A stretch of DNA of 14,577 bases, from contig JAUVPT010000023.1 of NCBI GenBank assembly GCA_030598525.1, positions 1 to 14,577 on the forward strand, written 5' to 3'. Every line of letters begins with the position of its first letter. Position 1 is the first letter of the stretch. A program made the translations under genes and the position numbers. Shown here one piece after another: positions 1 through 5,914 of this stretch. Source of the stretch: Gemmatimonadota bacterium. GTDB lineage: Bacteria > Gemmatimonadota > Gemmatimonadetes > Palauibacterales > Palauibacteraceae. The notes beneath the pieces were generated by a model. It saw only the letters and a list, made by a program, of their open reading frames with translations, made no database searches and was not told where the DNA came from.

Positions 1-578
1 CGGTGGCAATCCTCTGTCAGTCCACCGACGATCTTGGGGGTGTTCGCGACCCCCCAGGTGGGATTCGCCGGATCGACTCGTTCCGGGCTGAAGGCGACGA
101 AGAAGTCCACACCTGCCTTCAGGCCGGACGCTTCGAGGGCCGGTGTCACAAGGTCTCGAGTAGTCCCGGGGTAGGTGGTGGACTCGAGCACCACGAGCTG
201 GCCCTTCCGAAGCACACCAGCCAGCGACTCCGTGGCCTGCATGACGTAGGACAGATCGGGGTCCTCCGTCTTCGAAAGGGGAGTGGGAACGCAAATGACC
301 GCCACGTCCGAGTCCGCCAGTCTGGCGAAATCCGTCGTGGCTGACAAAAGGCGAGTCTCGACAGCGTGCCCCACGGCTTCCGATGGCACATCGCCGATAT
401 GCGATTGCCCGTTACTCAGCCCCTCGGTGACGGTCGCGCTAACATCGAAGCCCACTACCTTAAAACCGGCCTCGACGAAAGCTATGGCGAGCGGGAGGCC
501 CACGTATCCAAGACCAACGATGCCGATGACGGCTTCCCTGGTCTCTATCTTCGACAGAAGTACGTCGTATTCAGACAT
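1..578 (-). CDS. Nucleotide-sugar dehydrogenase, UDP-GlcNAc/UDP-glucose dehydrogenase family (N-terminal part, cut by left edge)
   Basis: The visible 192 residues start at an ATG (578-576) and stay open to the window edge, so the C-terminal part is missing. The protein opens with a Rossmann NAD-binding fold: GLGYVGLPL at about residues 22-30, followed by an acidic residue ending the second strand (GFD, 43-45). It continues with VICVPTPL (94-101), the ESTTYPGTT stretch (132-140) and FSPERVDP (163-170). These are hallmarks of the family that oxidises the C6 alcohol of UDP-sugars to a uronic acid using two NAD+. The SPERxDP form is what I associate with UDP-N-acetylglucosamine or UDP-N-acetylmannosamine dehydrogenases (WbpA/WecC/TviB type) rather than plain UDP-glucose dehydrogenase, but substrate cannot be fixed here. 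The catalytic cysteine lies in the missing part. The gene sits after a strong hairpin and probably begins a separate unit, perhaps a polysaccharide locus beyond the left edge. No strong Shine-Dalgarno sequence is visible. Confidence 0.93.
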   Translation of the reverse strand, partial: MSEYDVLLSKIETREAVIGIVGLGYVGLPLAIAFVEAGFKVVGFDVSATVTEGLSNGQSHIGDVPSEAVGHAVETRLLSATTDFARLADSDVAVICVPTPLSKTEDPDLSYVMQATESLAGVLRKGQLVVLESTTYPGTTRDLVTPALEASGLKAGVDFFVAFSPERVDPANPTWGVANTPKIVGGLTEDCH

Positions 579-636
579 TCCGTTGGTCCCCACGACTGGG
601 CGTTTCTCACGGTGCGCCTACGATCTCTGGCCCTTC

Positions 637-666
637 ATTCAAGCACGTTTCATGCCCGTCTGCCAA
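637..666 (-). promoter_or_regulatory. Candidate sigma-70-like promoter for the nucleotide-sugar dehydrogenase
   Basis: On the minus strand TTGGCA (666-661) is followed after 18 bases by TTGAAT (642-637). These match 5 of 6 and 4 of 6 bases of the TTGACA/TATAAT consensus. Transcription would begin near 630, leaving a leader of about 50 bases before the ATG at 578. The placement between the hairpin and the gene makes sense, but short matches like this occur by chance and the sigma factors of the organism are unknown. Confidence 0.3.
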
Positions 667-688
667 GCCTCCGGGCTACAGATGCAGG

Positions 689-718
689 AAGGCCGGCGGA
701 CATCCGTCCGCCGGCCTT
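689..718 (-). terminator. Strong hairpin after the transglycosylase gene, probable terminator
   Basis: A perfect 13-base-pair inverted repeat (689-701 pairing with 706-718) encloses a 4-base loop. It begins 27 bases after the stop codon of the transglycosylase gene. The stem is very GC-rich with AA/TT at its base. In either direction there is no run of T after the stem, so it is not a textbook intrinsic terminator; it may still end transcription, pause it or protect the 3' end. It separates the long operon from the nucleotide-sugar dehydrogenase gene. Confidence 0.7.
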
Positions 719-745
719 GAAGATGACCTTGCCGGCTACCGGCGG

Positions 746-1444
746 CTACTCGCTTCCCATGATCCGGGTCGCGTATCCGTTCGCCGGGTCGCCGCCACTG
801 GCCACGATCGCCCGAACCGTCCCCGGTCCTCTATTGTAGGCCAGCAGAGCCAGCCTCATGTCGCCGGCGTTCTCCTCGAGCAAGCGCCGGAGGTAGCGAA
901 AGCCGAGCCGCAGATTGACGTCCCTCTGGTACAGGTTCGTCTCGTCCACGCGGGCGTCAAGCCACTCCGCGGTGCTCGGCAGAATCTGGGTGTAGCCTAT
1001 GGCGCCGGCCTCGCTGAGCGCATTCCGTCGGAAGGACGACTCGGTTTGGACGAGGCGGAATGCCATCTCCGGGTCGAGGTCCTCCGAGATGGCGATCGCA
1101 TGGATCGCCTGTGCGAGATCCGCGGGAATGCGGTAGCGGGAAGAGTAGTCGACGATCTCGAGGAGATTGTCGTTCTGCAGCCTGAAGAGAGCATTCTCTC
1201 CGAGAAGATCGCGCTGCGCCACGTGCGCCGCCTGCACCGCAGCTTCCGCGTCTGCCAGCCGGGGACGCACCGATCCCAGGACCCAGACCGTGTTCAGGGT
1301 GACAGCGACTCCGAGCAGGAGGACTGCCATACGGATCCCGATCCCGGGGCGTTGCCGCGCGTCGCGCAGCTGCTCCCGGAGGTCCACCGCCGCGTCCAGC
1401 AGCGGCCTCGGCCCCAGGTGAAGGTGCTCATTCCTCTTCGACAT
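746..1444 (-). CDS. Membrane-anchored lytic transglycosylase (SLT domain, GH23-like)
   Basis: This 232-residue protein is a probable peptidoglycan lytic transglycosylase, which cuts the MurNAc-GlcNAc bond to leave a 1,6-anhydro end. A short charged N-terminus is followed by one membrane helix (about 39-58), a probable short coiled stretch (60-95), then an SLT domain (about 105-230). The expected motifs are present: the catalytic glutamate in QTESSF (E135), GAIGYTQILPSTA (147-159, matching the usual GAxGLMQLMPxTA), AYNRGPGTV (202-210) and NGYATRIM (222-229). The helix should place the enzyme on the outer face of the inner membrane. A good Shine-Dalgarno AGGAG lies at 1454-1458, 9 bases before the ATG, in the 32-base gap after moaC. 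It is the last gene before the hairpin at 689-718. The family is clear; the exact subfamily and cell role are not. Confidence 0.9.
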   Translation of the reverse strand: MSKRNEHLHLGPRPLLDAAVDLREQLRDARQRPGIGIRMAVLLLGVAVTLNTVWVLGSVRPRLADAEAAVQAAHVAQRDLLGENALFRLQNDNLLEIVDYSSRYRIPADLAQAIHAIAISEDLDPEMAFRLVQTESSFRRNALSEAGAIGYTQILPSTAEWLDARVDETNLYQRDVNLRLGFRYLRRLLEENAGDMRLALLAYNRGPGTVRAIVASGGDPANGYATRIMGSE

Positions 1445-1453
1445 CTATTCCAG

Positions 1454-1458
1454 CTCCT
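1454..1458 (-). promoter_or_regulatory. Ribosome binding site of the transglycosylase gene
   Basis: AGGAG on the minus strand, 9 bases before the ATG at 1444. It is among the clearer Shine-Dalgarno sequences in the window and supports the start chosen for this gene. Confidence 0.7.
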
Positions 1459-1476
1459 GCTCGAGTTTCGATTGCA

Positions 1477-1980
1477 TCACGACTCGTCCTCACGATCGTT
1501 CCGGTGCCACTGTCCGCTGGTTCCGCCCGACTTGTGCGTCAGCCGTACCGGGCCGATCTCCATCCCCCGGTCCATGGCCTTGCACATGTCGTAAACGGTC
1601 AGCAGCCCGGCCGACACCGCGCACATCGCTTCCATCTCGACGCCCGTGCGCGACTCTGTCGTCACTACCACACTCAAACGTATACCCGGAAGGTCCGGTT
1701 TCGACCCGATCTCGACGCTGATTCCGTCGAGTGCGAGCGGGTGACACAGCGGAATCAGGTCTGCCGTGCGCTTGGCCCCGCCGATCGAGGCCAGCCGTGC
1801 CACCGTAAGTACGTCTCCCTTCTGCACTTCGTTGGTGCGAATCGCGTCAAGCGTGGACCGCTGCATGCGGATCTCTCCCTCCGCCTCGGCCCGACGCCGC
1901 GTCACCGCTTTCGCGCTGACATCCACCATGTGCGCGCGGCCCTGTTCGTCCACGTGGGTAAGCGATTCCAATTTCACCAT
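1477..1980 (-). CDS. moaC: Cyclic pyranopterin monophosphate synthase MoaC
   Basis: MoaC works with MoaA in the first step of molybdenum cofactor synthesis, turning 3',8-cyclo-7,8-dihydro-GTP into cyclic pyranopterin monophosphate in the cytoplasm. The 167-residue length is normal. Residues matching the known active site of the E. coli enzyme are all present with a constant offset of 3: K54 (QKGDV), H80 (LIPLCHPL), E115 (GVEMEAM), D131 and K134 (YDMCKAMD), and K150 (LTHKSGG). The start is either ATG at 1980 or the GTG that follows it directly at 1977. AAGGA at 1983-1987 is only 2 bases from the ATG but 5 from the GTG, so GTG may be the true start. No other molybdopterin gene is in the window, so moaC stands alone here between holB and a transglycosylase. 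The short gap before it carries a candidate promoter and repeats. Confidence 0.97.
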   Translation of the reverse strand: MVKLESLTHVDEQGRAHMVDVSAKAVTRRRAEAEGEIRMQRSTLDAIRTNEVQKGDVLTVARLASIGGAKRTADLIPLCHPLALDGISVEIGSKPDLPGIRLSVVVTTESRTGVEMEAMCAVSAGLLTVYDMCKAMDRGMEIGPVRLTHKSGGTSGQWHRNDREDES

Positions 1981-1988
1981 AATCCTTA

Positions 1989-2017
1989 TTAATACCTGGG
2001 GCCGAATCGATAGTTCC
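1989..2017 (-). promoter_or_regulatory. Candidate promoter before moaC (GGAACT / TATTAA)
   Basis: On the minus strand GGAACT (2017-2012) lies 17 bases before TATTAA (1994-1989), in the 61-base gap between holB and moaC. TATTAA resembles a -10 element. GGAACT does not resemble a housekeeping -35 but does resemble the GGAAC-type -35 of extracytoplasmic-function sigma factors. If real, transcription would start almost at the moaC start codon, giving a leaderless or nearly leaderless message. Chance matches are a serious alternative. Confidence 0.25.
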
Positions 2018-2037
2018 CACTACTGGAACCTTGTTCC
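2013..2037. repeat. Three alternating GTTCC/GGAAC units in the holB-moaC gap
   Basis: GTTCC (2013-2017), GGAAC (2025-2029) and GTTCC (2033-2037) alternate in orientation. The middle copy can pair with either neighbour, giving two mutually exclusive 5-base-pair stems with loops of 7 and 3 bases. One copy overlaps the candidate -35 before moaC. The units are short, so the arrangement may be accidental; an operator or a small RNA switch would also fit. Confidence 0.4.
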
Positions 2038-2041
2038 TGTC

Positions 2042-3157
2042 TCATGTCTCGAAAGTCGCTGCCAGGTCCGCCAGCAGGACGGCCACGATTCCCTGGGGGT
2101 TACCGTTGCCGGACGCCGCATCGCGCGCCGTCTCCACGTGTCGGGCCGCGTGGACCAGCCGCTCGGGCGGCATGGATCGCATTTCGGTGATCCGATCGAC
2201 GATCCCCGGGTCGAGGGCGGCTTCCGGCACGCCAGCCGCTACGGAAGCCGCGTCCCGAATGGTGCGCTCCAGGACGTCCAGCATGCCGGAGAACGCTCCC
2301 CTCGCACCGGCCGGCGGATACCCGGCGGCCAGGCGGAGCCGGTCGGCGCGGGTGCCGCGCACGGCGCATGCGAGAAGGCTTCCCGCCTCGACCCGGGCGT
2401 CGGGCCCACCATCCGCAGCGAAGCCAAGGACCGTTCCGATCGAACCCTCCGTTCGCCGGACGGCCGCGCCGGCCTCGGCCGCTCCCATTCCCCCGTGCTC
2501 CACGAGGAACGTCTGTGCTTCCTCCAGCGGCGGCGGGGTGACCCGAACTTCGAGTACTCGGGAGCGGATCGTGGGCAAGAGGGCGCCGGGTCGGCTCGAG
2601 GTCAGGAATACCAGGGTGTCCACCGCCGGCTCCTCGAGAAGCTTGAGGAACGCGTTGGCGGCTTCGGGGCTGGAGGCCTGCGGCACCATGCGCTCGGCGT
2701 CCCCGACCACGAACACGGACGATCGCCCCATGGCGGGTCTGCGTACGGCCCTTGCCCTGATCTCTGCGACGATGGGCAGGAAGATCGAAGCGGCCTCGTC
2801 TCCCGCGGTGGTCCACAAAGGGTTCGCGCGGCGAGCCCCGAGCTCCTCGAGCCGGGCCTCTTCCAGCTTCTGCCTGCGGCGGTCCCCTGAGACCTTCTTC
2901 GGGGACGGCAGTGGGAAAAACCAGTGAATGTCCGGGTGCTGAAGATCGTCAGCCAGGCGGCAGGACGTGCACTGGCCGCACGGGCGACCCTGTGGAGCTT
3001 CGCATTGAACGAGGGAGGCGAGCCACAGGGCGAGCCGCTGCTTCCCGATACCGGGCGGCCCTCGAAAGAGCAGGGATTGGGGGATCCGGCCGGACTCGGC
3101 GGCCCGGGTCAACCGAGCCTGGAGCTCGGTGTGTCCGACCACCGGATGGAGGCTCAC
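2042..3157 (-). CDS. holB: DNA polymerase III delta prime subunit (clamp loader)
   Basis: HolB is a subunit of the clamp loader that places the sliding clamp on DNA. The first domain is AAA+ like: GPPGIGKQ (33-40; P-loop with Q where T or S is usual), a four-cysteine zinc site (C52, C60, C63, C66), VFVVGDAERM (148-157), NAFLKLLEEP (168-177) and SSRPGALLPTIRSR (187-200), ending in SRV instead of the usual SRC. The domain after it is less conserved. About 35-40 extra residues, rich in K, R and E, lie between the zinc site and the helix that normally follows (about 82-122). I place the start at the GTG at 3157, whose GTGA overlaps the envC stop by 4 bases, giving 371 residues. A TTG at 3175 would add six residues but has no ribosome site. 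The gene belongs to the same tight run as envC, ftsX and ftsE. Confidence 0.92.
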   Translation of the reverse strand: MSLHPVVGHTELQARLTRAAESGRIPQSLLFRGPPGIGKQRLALWLASLVQCEAPQGRPCGQCTSCRLADDLQHPDIHWFFPLPSPKKVSGDRRRQKLEEARLEELGARRANPLWTTAGDEAASIFLPIVAEIRARAVRRPAMGRSSVFVVGDAERMVPQASSPEAANAFLKLLEEPAVDTLVFLTSSRPGALLPTIRSRVLEVRVTPPPLEEAQTFLVEHGGMGAAEAGAAVRRTEGSIGTVLGFAADGGPDARVEAGSLLACAVRGTRADRLRLAAGYPPAGARGAFSGMLDVLERTIRDAASVAAGVPEAALDPGIVDRITEMRSMPPERLVHAARHVETARDAASGNGNPQGIVAVLLADLAATFET

Positions 3158-4377
3158 GATCGCCCGCGCAGCCAACGGACCGGATCCACCTGCCGTGGGT
3201 TTCCGTCCCGTCCGGGCTCGTAGATCTGGAACTCCACGTGGGTGCCGGCCGCCGAGCCCTCGTCGCCTCCGACGTGGCCGATCACCTGCCCGCCACTCAC
3301 GCGGTCACCCATGCGCACGCTCAGGTCCTGGAGGTAGAGGTAGCCGGACCAGTAGCCGCCTCCGTGATCGATGATGACGGTCTGCCCGAGTACTCCCCGG
3401 GAGCCGGCCCACGCGACCGAGCCGGCTTCGACGGCCGTGACCGGTGTTCCCCTCGCGGCGCCGATACCGATGCCTTTCCACACGTCCTCCACGTCCGGCT
3501 TGGCCTCGCCGAACCGGTATACGACGCTGCCCTGGACCGGCCAATTGAGGCTTCCCAGGTCCGACGTGCGAAGGGTTGGGGTGCTGCTCGTCCCGGCCAC
3601 CCGTTCGGCCTCCAGCCGGGCGCGCTCGAGCTCGGCGAGCAGGTTGCCGAGCTGACGCTCCTCTTCATCCAGCTCGGAGATTCGCGTTTGCGCCTGCGAC
3701 GCCTGTCGCTGCGTGTTCGCCAGCCGGCGCTCGCGCTGCGACTCGAGCGTCTCGAGGTCTCTGACTTCCCGTAGCTTTTCCCCTCGCAGCGAACGAAGGC
3801 GAGCGAACTCGACAGCCAGTTGCTGGCGTTGCTCGACCAGGAGTGCCTCGAGCCGCTGCACCTGGCTGACCAGCGTTCGATCATAGCGCGCTACCAGGTG
3901 CAGGTACTTGTAACGGCTGAGCAGGTCGCCAAACGACCGGGCTTCCATCATGACCTGGACGGCATGCAGCTCGCCCCGCTTGTAGATCTCGCGCAGGCGG
4001 GCCTCGAGTTCGGTGCGGCGCAGGACCAGCTCATCGTGCGTACGGAGCATGTCCCTCGTGGTCTCGTCGACCTGCAGTGCGTAGGCCTGGATCTGCAGGT
4101 CCAGCTCATCCATGGCTCCGCGCGATGAGCCGATCCGCTGCTCTATGTTGGCGATTTCTTCCGAGAAGGTGTGGACCTGACCCCGCAGATCGTCGTACGC
4201 GCGCGCCAGCTGCTGCTTCTCGCGGCGAATCTGGTCCAGACGATCCTGGCTGTCCCTGATCTGGTCGCCGATCGCGCTCTGTGCCGCGAGGTCCGGCGCA
4301 GCGCCGGCCAGCAACGCGGTGAGCAGGACCACCAGCCGGCGCAGCCCGGCGATCACGGTCGGCCGATCAGTAGACAT
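3154..4377 (-). CDS. envC: EnvC-like murein hydrolase activator (coiled coil + degenerate LytM/M23 domain)
   Basis: The 407-residue protein has a signal peptide (hydrophobic about 12-28, cleavage likely near AAQ at 31-33), long heptad-rich coiled-coil regions (about 35-130 and 165-262) and a C-terminal LytM fold (about 278-403). The LytM domain lacks the metal site of active M23 peptidases. The HxGxD position reads WKGIGIG (300-306), the YxHL position reads YLYL (346-349), and the HLHFE position reads HVEFQ (380-384). E. coli EnvC shows the same WKG and degenerate pattern and acts by activating amidases, not by cutting itself. Its place directly after ftsE-ftsX is the strongest support: FtsEX recruits and drives EnvC in known systems. 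I chose ATG 4377, which overlaps ftsX by 11 bases; GTG 4356 is an alternative that keeps the signal peptide. No amidase gene is in the window. Confidence 0.87.
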   Translation of the reverse strand: MSTDRPTVIAGLRRLVVLLTALLAGAAPDLAAQSAIGDQIRDSQDRLDQIRREKQQLARAYDDLRGQVHTFSEEIANIEQRIGSSRGAMDELDLQIQAYALQVDETTRDMLRTHDELVLRRTELEARLREIYKRGELHAVQVMMEARSFGDLLSRYKYLHLVARYDRTLVSQVQRLEALLVEQRQQLAVEFARLRSLRGEKLREVRDLETLESQRERRLANTQRQASQAQTRISELDEEERQLGNLLAELERARLEAERVAGTSSTPTLRTSDLGSLNWPVQGSVVYRFGEAKPDVEDVWKGIGIGAARGTPVTAVEAGSVAWAGSRGVLGQTVIIDHGGGYWSGYLYLQDLSVRMGDRVSGGQVIGHVGGDEGSAAGTHVEFQIYEPGRDGNPRQVDPVRWLRGRS

Positions 4378-5230
4378 CCAGCCGACGAAGCTCGCGACGC
4401 ACCGCACGGTCGGCCGCCAGCATTCCGAGGAGCCCGGCGAACGCCAGTCCAGCTGTGGTCCACAGGTCGGGGAGCCAGGCGAGCGAGACGAGAGTACGCT
4501 CGACGGCCTGGTAGGCGCCAAAGGTCATGGCCAGGGCGAGGAGACCTCCTCCCACTCCGGTCAGCAGCCCCTCGATGAGAAACGGTCGACGAATGTAGGC
4601 ATCGGTCGCGCCCACGATCTGCATGATCGCGATCTCCCGGGCTCGCGCGAGGACGGACATGCGAACCGCGATACCTATGAGTAACGCGGCCCCGAGCGCG
4701 AAACTGAGGCCGAGGATTGTCGCGGCTCCGCCAGCGACCCTCCGGAGCGAATAGATCCGATCCACCCATTCCCGGCCGTACCTCGCCTCTTCGACGAAGT
4801 GGTCTGTGGACACCCGATCCGCCACGGCCTCCACGTCGCTCGGCGTTCGGAAGTCCGGCCGGAGAGAGATCTCGAGCGAGGCGGGAAGGGGATTCACTTC
4901 CAGGTCCGAGTAGACGTCCGAGAACTCCGTCAGCTCCCGGGACGCCTCGTACAGGGCCTCGACTTTTGAGATATACCGGGCTGCCTGGACCTCCGGATAG
5001 GACTCGATCTCGTGGCGAGCGATCTCGATCAACTCCTCGGAAGCGTCGTCCCGCAGGTAGGCCACTACCTCGACCCGGCCCTCCACGTTGGACAGGGCCA
5101 CGTCGATGTTGTGAGCCGTGAGGGCGAACAGGCCGATACTGAACACGCTGAGTCCGATCGCCATGAGGGAGAGGAACGTGAGCACCGGGGCCCGCCGCAT
5201 TCCCGCAAGTGCTTCGCGAAGCGGCCTCAC
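4367..5230 (-). CDS. ftsX: Cell division protein FtsX (permease-like subunit)
   Basis: FtsX is the membrane partner of FtsE; the complex uses ATP to control cell-wall hydrolases at the division site. At 287 residues it has the expected build: a short cytoplasmic N-terminus, membrane helix 1 (about 16-39), a periplasmic domain (about 40-165) that in known systems binds the EnvC-type partner, then three more helices (about 167-189, 217-240 and 254-274). The conserved stretch around EIAIMQIVGATDAYIRRPF (199-217), between helices 2 and 3, is typical of FtsX. The start is GTG 5230, overlapping the ftsE stop by 4 bases (GTGA), with GGAGG at 5240-5244, 9 bases upstream. The ftsE stop/ftsX start overlap suggests coupled translation in fixed ratio. 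The gene is followed by the envC-like gene, completing an ftsE-ftsX-envC unit. Confidence 0.95.
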   Translation of the reverse strand: MRPLREALAGMRRAPVLTFLSLMAIGLSVFSIGLFALTAHNIDVALSNVEGRVEVVAYLRDDASEELIEIARHEIESYPEVQAARYISKVEALYEASRELTEFSDVYSDLEVNPLPASLEISLRPDFRTPSDVEAVADRVSTDHFVEEARYGREWVDRIYSLRRVAGGAATILGLSFALGAALLIGIAVRMSVLARAREIAIMQIVGATDAYIRRPFLIEGLLTGVGGGLLALAMTFGAYQAVERTLVSLAWLPDLWTTAGLAFAGLLGMLAADRAVRRELRRLDVY

Positions 5231-5907
5231 GCTGCCGTCCCTCCCGCCGAGTCGAACACCAGCCGCCCCTGCTCGAGCTCGATCACTCGCACGTTCCGGT
5301 GTCGCCGCAGGATCTCAGAGTCGTGCGTGGCCATGAGCACCGAAGTTCCCGAAGCGTTGATCCGCTGAAACAGGCCGAGCACGCCGGCGCTGGCTCTCTC
5401 GTCGAGATTCCCTGTCGGTTCGTCAGCCAGGAGGACCAGGGGCTCGTTGGCCAGCGCTCGAGCGACCGCGACCCGCTGTTGCTCTCCTCCCGACAGCTCG
5501 CGTGGGAGAGCCCGGGCGCGCGCGGCGAGGCCGACCTGGTTCAACAGCTTCTGTACCCTCGGCCCGATCTTCGCTTTCGAGATACCCGTCACCTGGAGCG
5601 CGAACGCGACGTTTTCCTCCGCGGTCAGGTTCTCCAGGAGCCGGAAGTCCTGGAAGACGTATCCGACGCGCCGCCGCAGATCGGGAAGGTCGCGCCGCCT
5701 GATCCTGCTCGAGCTGTACCGTGACACCCGAACCTCTCCGGAGGTTGGTCGATCCAGCATATGAACGAGCTTGAGTATCGTGGTCTTTCCGGCGCCCGAC
5801 GCACCCGTCAGGAAGGCGAACTCGCCCTTCTTGAGGTGAAACGAGACGTCGAGCACCGCGGCAGACGACCCGCCGAAGCTCTTGGTAACGGAGCGAAGCT
5901 GTACCAC
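5227..5907 (-). CDS. ftsE: Cell division ATP-binding protein FtsE
   Basis: FtsE is the cytoplasmic ATPase of the FtsEX complex. The 226-residue length is typical. All ABC motifs are intact: Walker A GASGAGKT (35-42), Q-loop FQDFRLL (85-91), signature LSGGEQQRVA (138-147), Walker B LVLLADEP (157-164, catalytic E163) and the H-loop MATHD (192-196, H195). The FQDFRLL version of the Q-loop is a good marker of FtsE over the related MacB/LolD families, and the adjoining ftsX settles the call. The start is GTG at 5907, preceded by a strong GGAGG at 5918-5922 located in the last codons of pdxA; only 7 bases separate the two genes. Nothing suggests loss of ATPase function. Confidence 0.96.
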   Translation of the reverse strand: MVQLRSVTKSFGGSSAAVLDVSFHLKKGEFAFLTGASGAGKTTILKLVHMLDRPTSGEVRVSRYSSSRIRRRDLPDLRRRVGYVFQDFRLLENLTAEENVAFALQVTGISKAKIGPRVQKLLNQVGLAARARALPRELSGGEQQRVAVARALANEPLVLLADEPTGNLDERASAGVLGLFQRINASGTSVLMATHDSEILRRHRNVRVIELEQGRLVFDSAGGTAA

Positions 5908-5914
5908 CCTGCGC

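Noticed and set aside
146..391. A short minus-strand open frame inside the nucleotide-sugar dehydrogenase region
   Set aside because: Another frame of the same strand carries the intact dehydrogenase motifs through to the window edge; this one has none.
1981..2041. A molybdenum cofactor riboswitch before moaC
   Set aside because: The gap is only 61 bases, too short for the known Moco RNA element, and I do not see its conserved helices.
1766..2890. A 374-residue open frame on the plus strand opposite holB
   Set aside because: It is a shadow of holB and moaC on the other strand; composition is R/G/P-rich, no family motif is visible, and GC-rich codon use opens such frames by itself.
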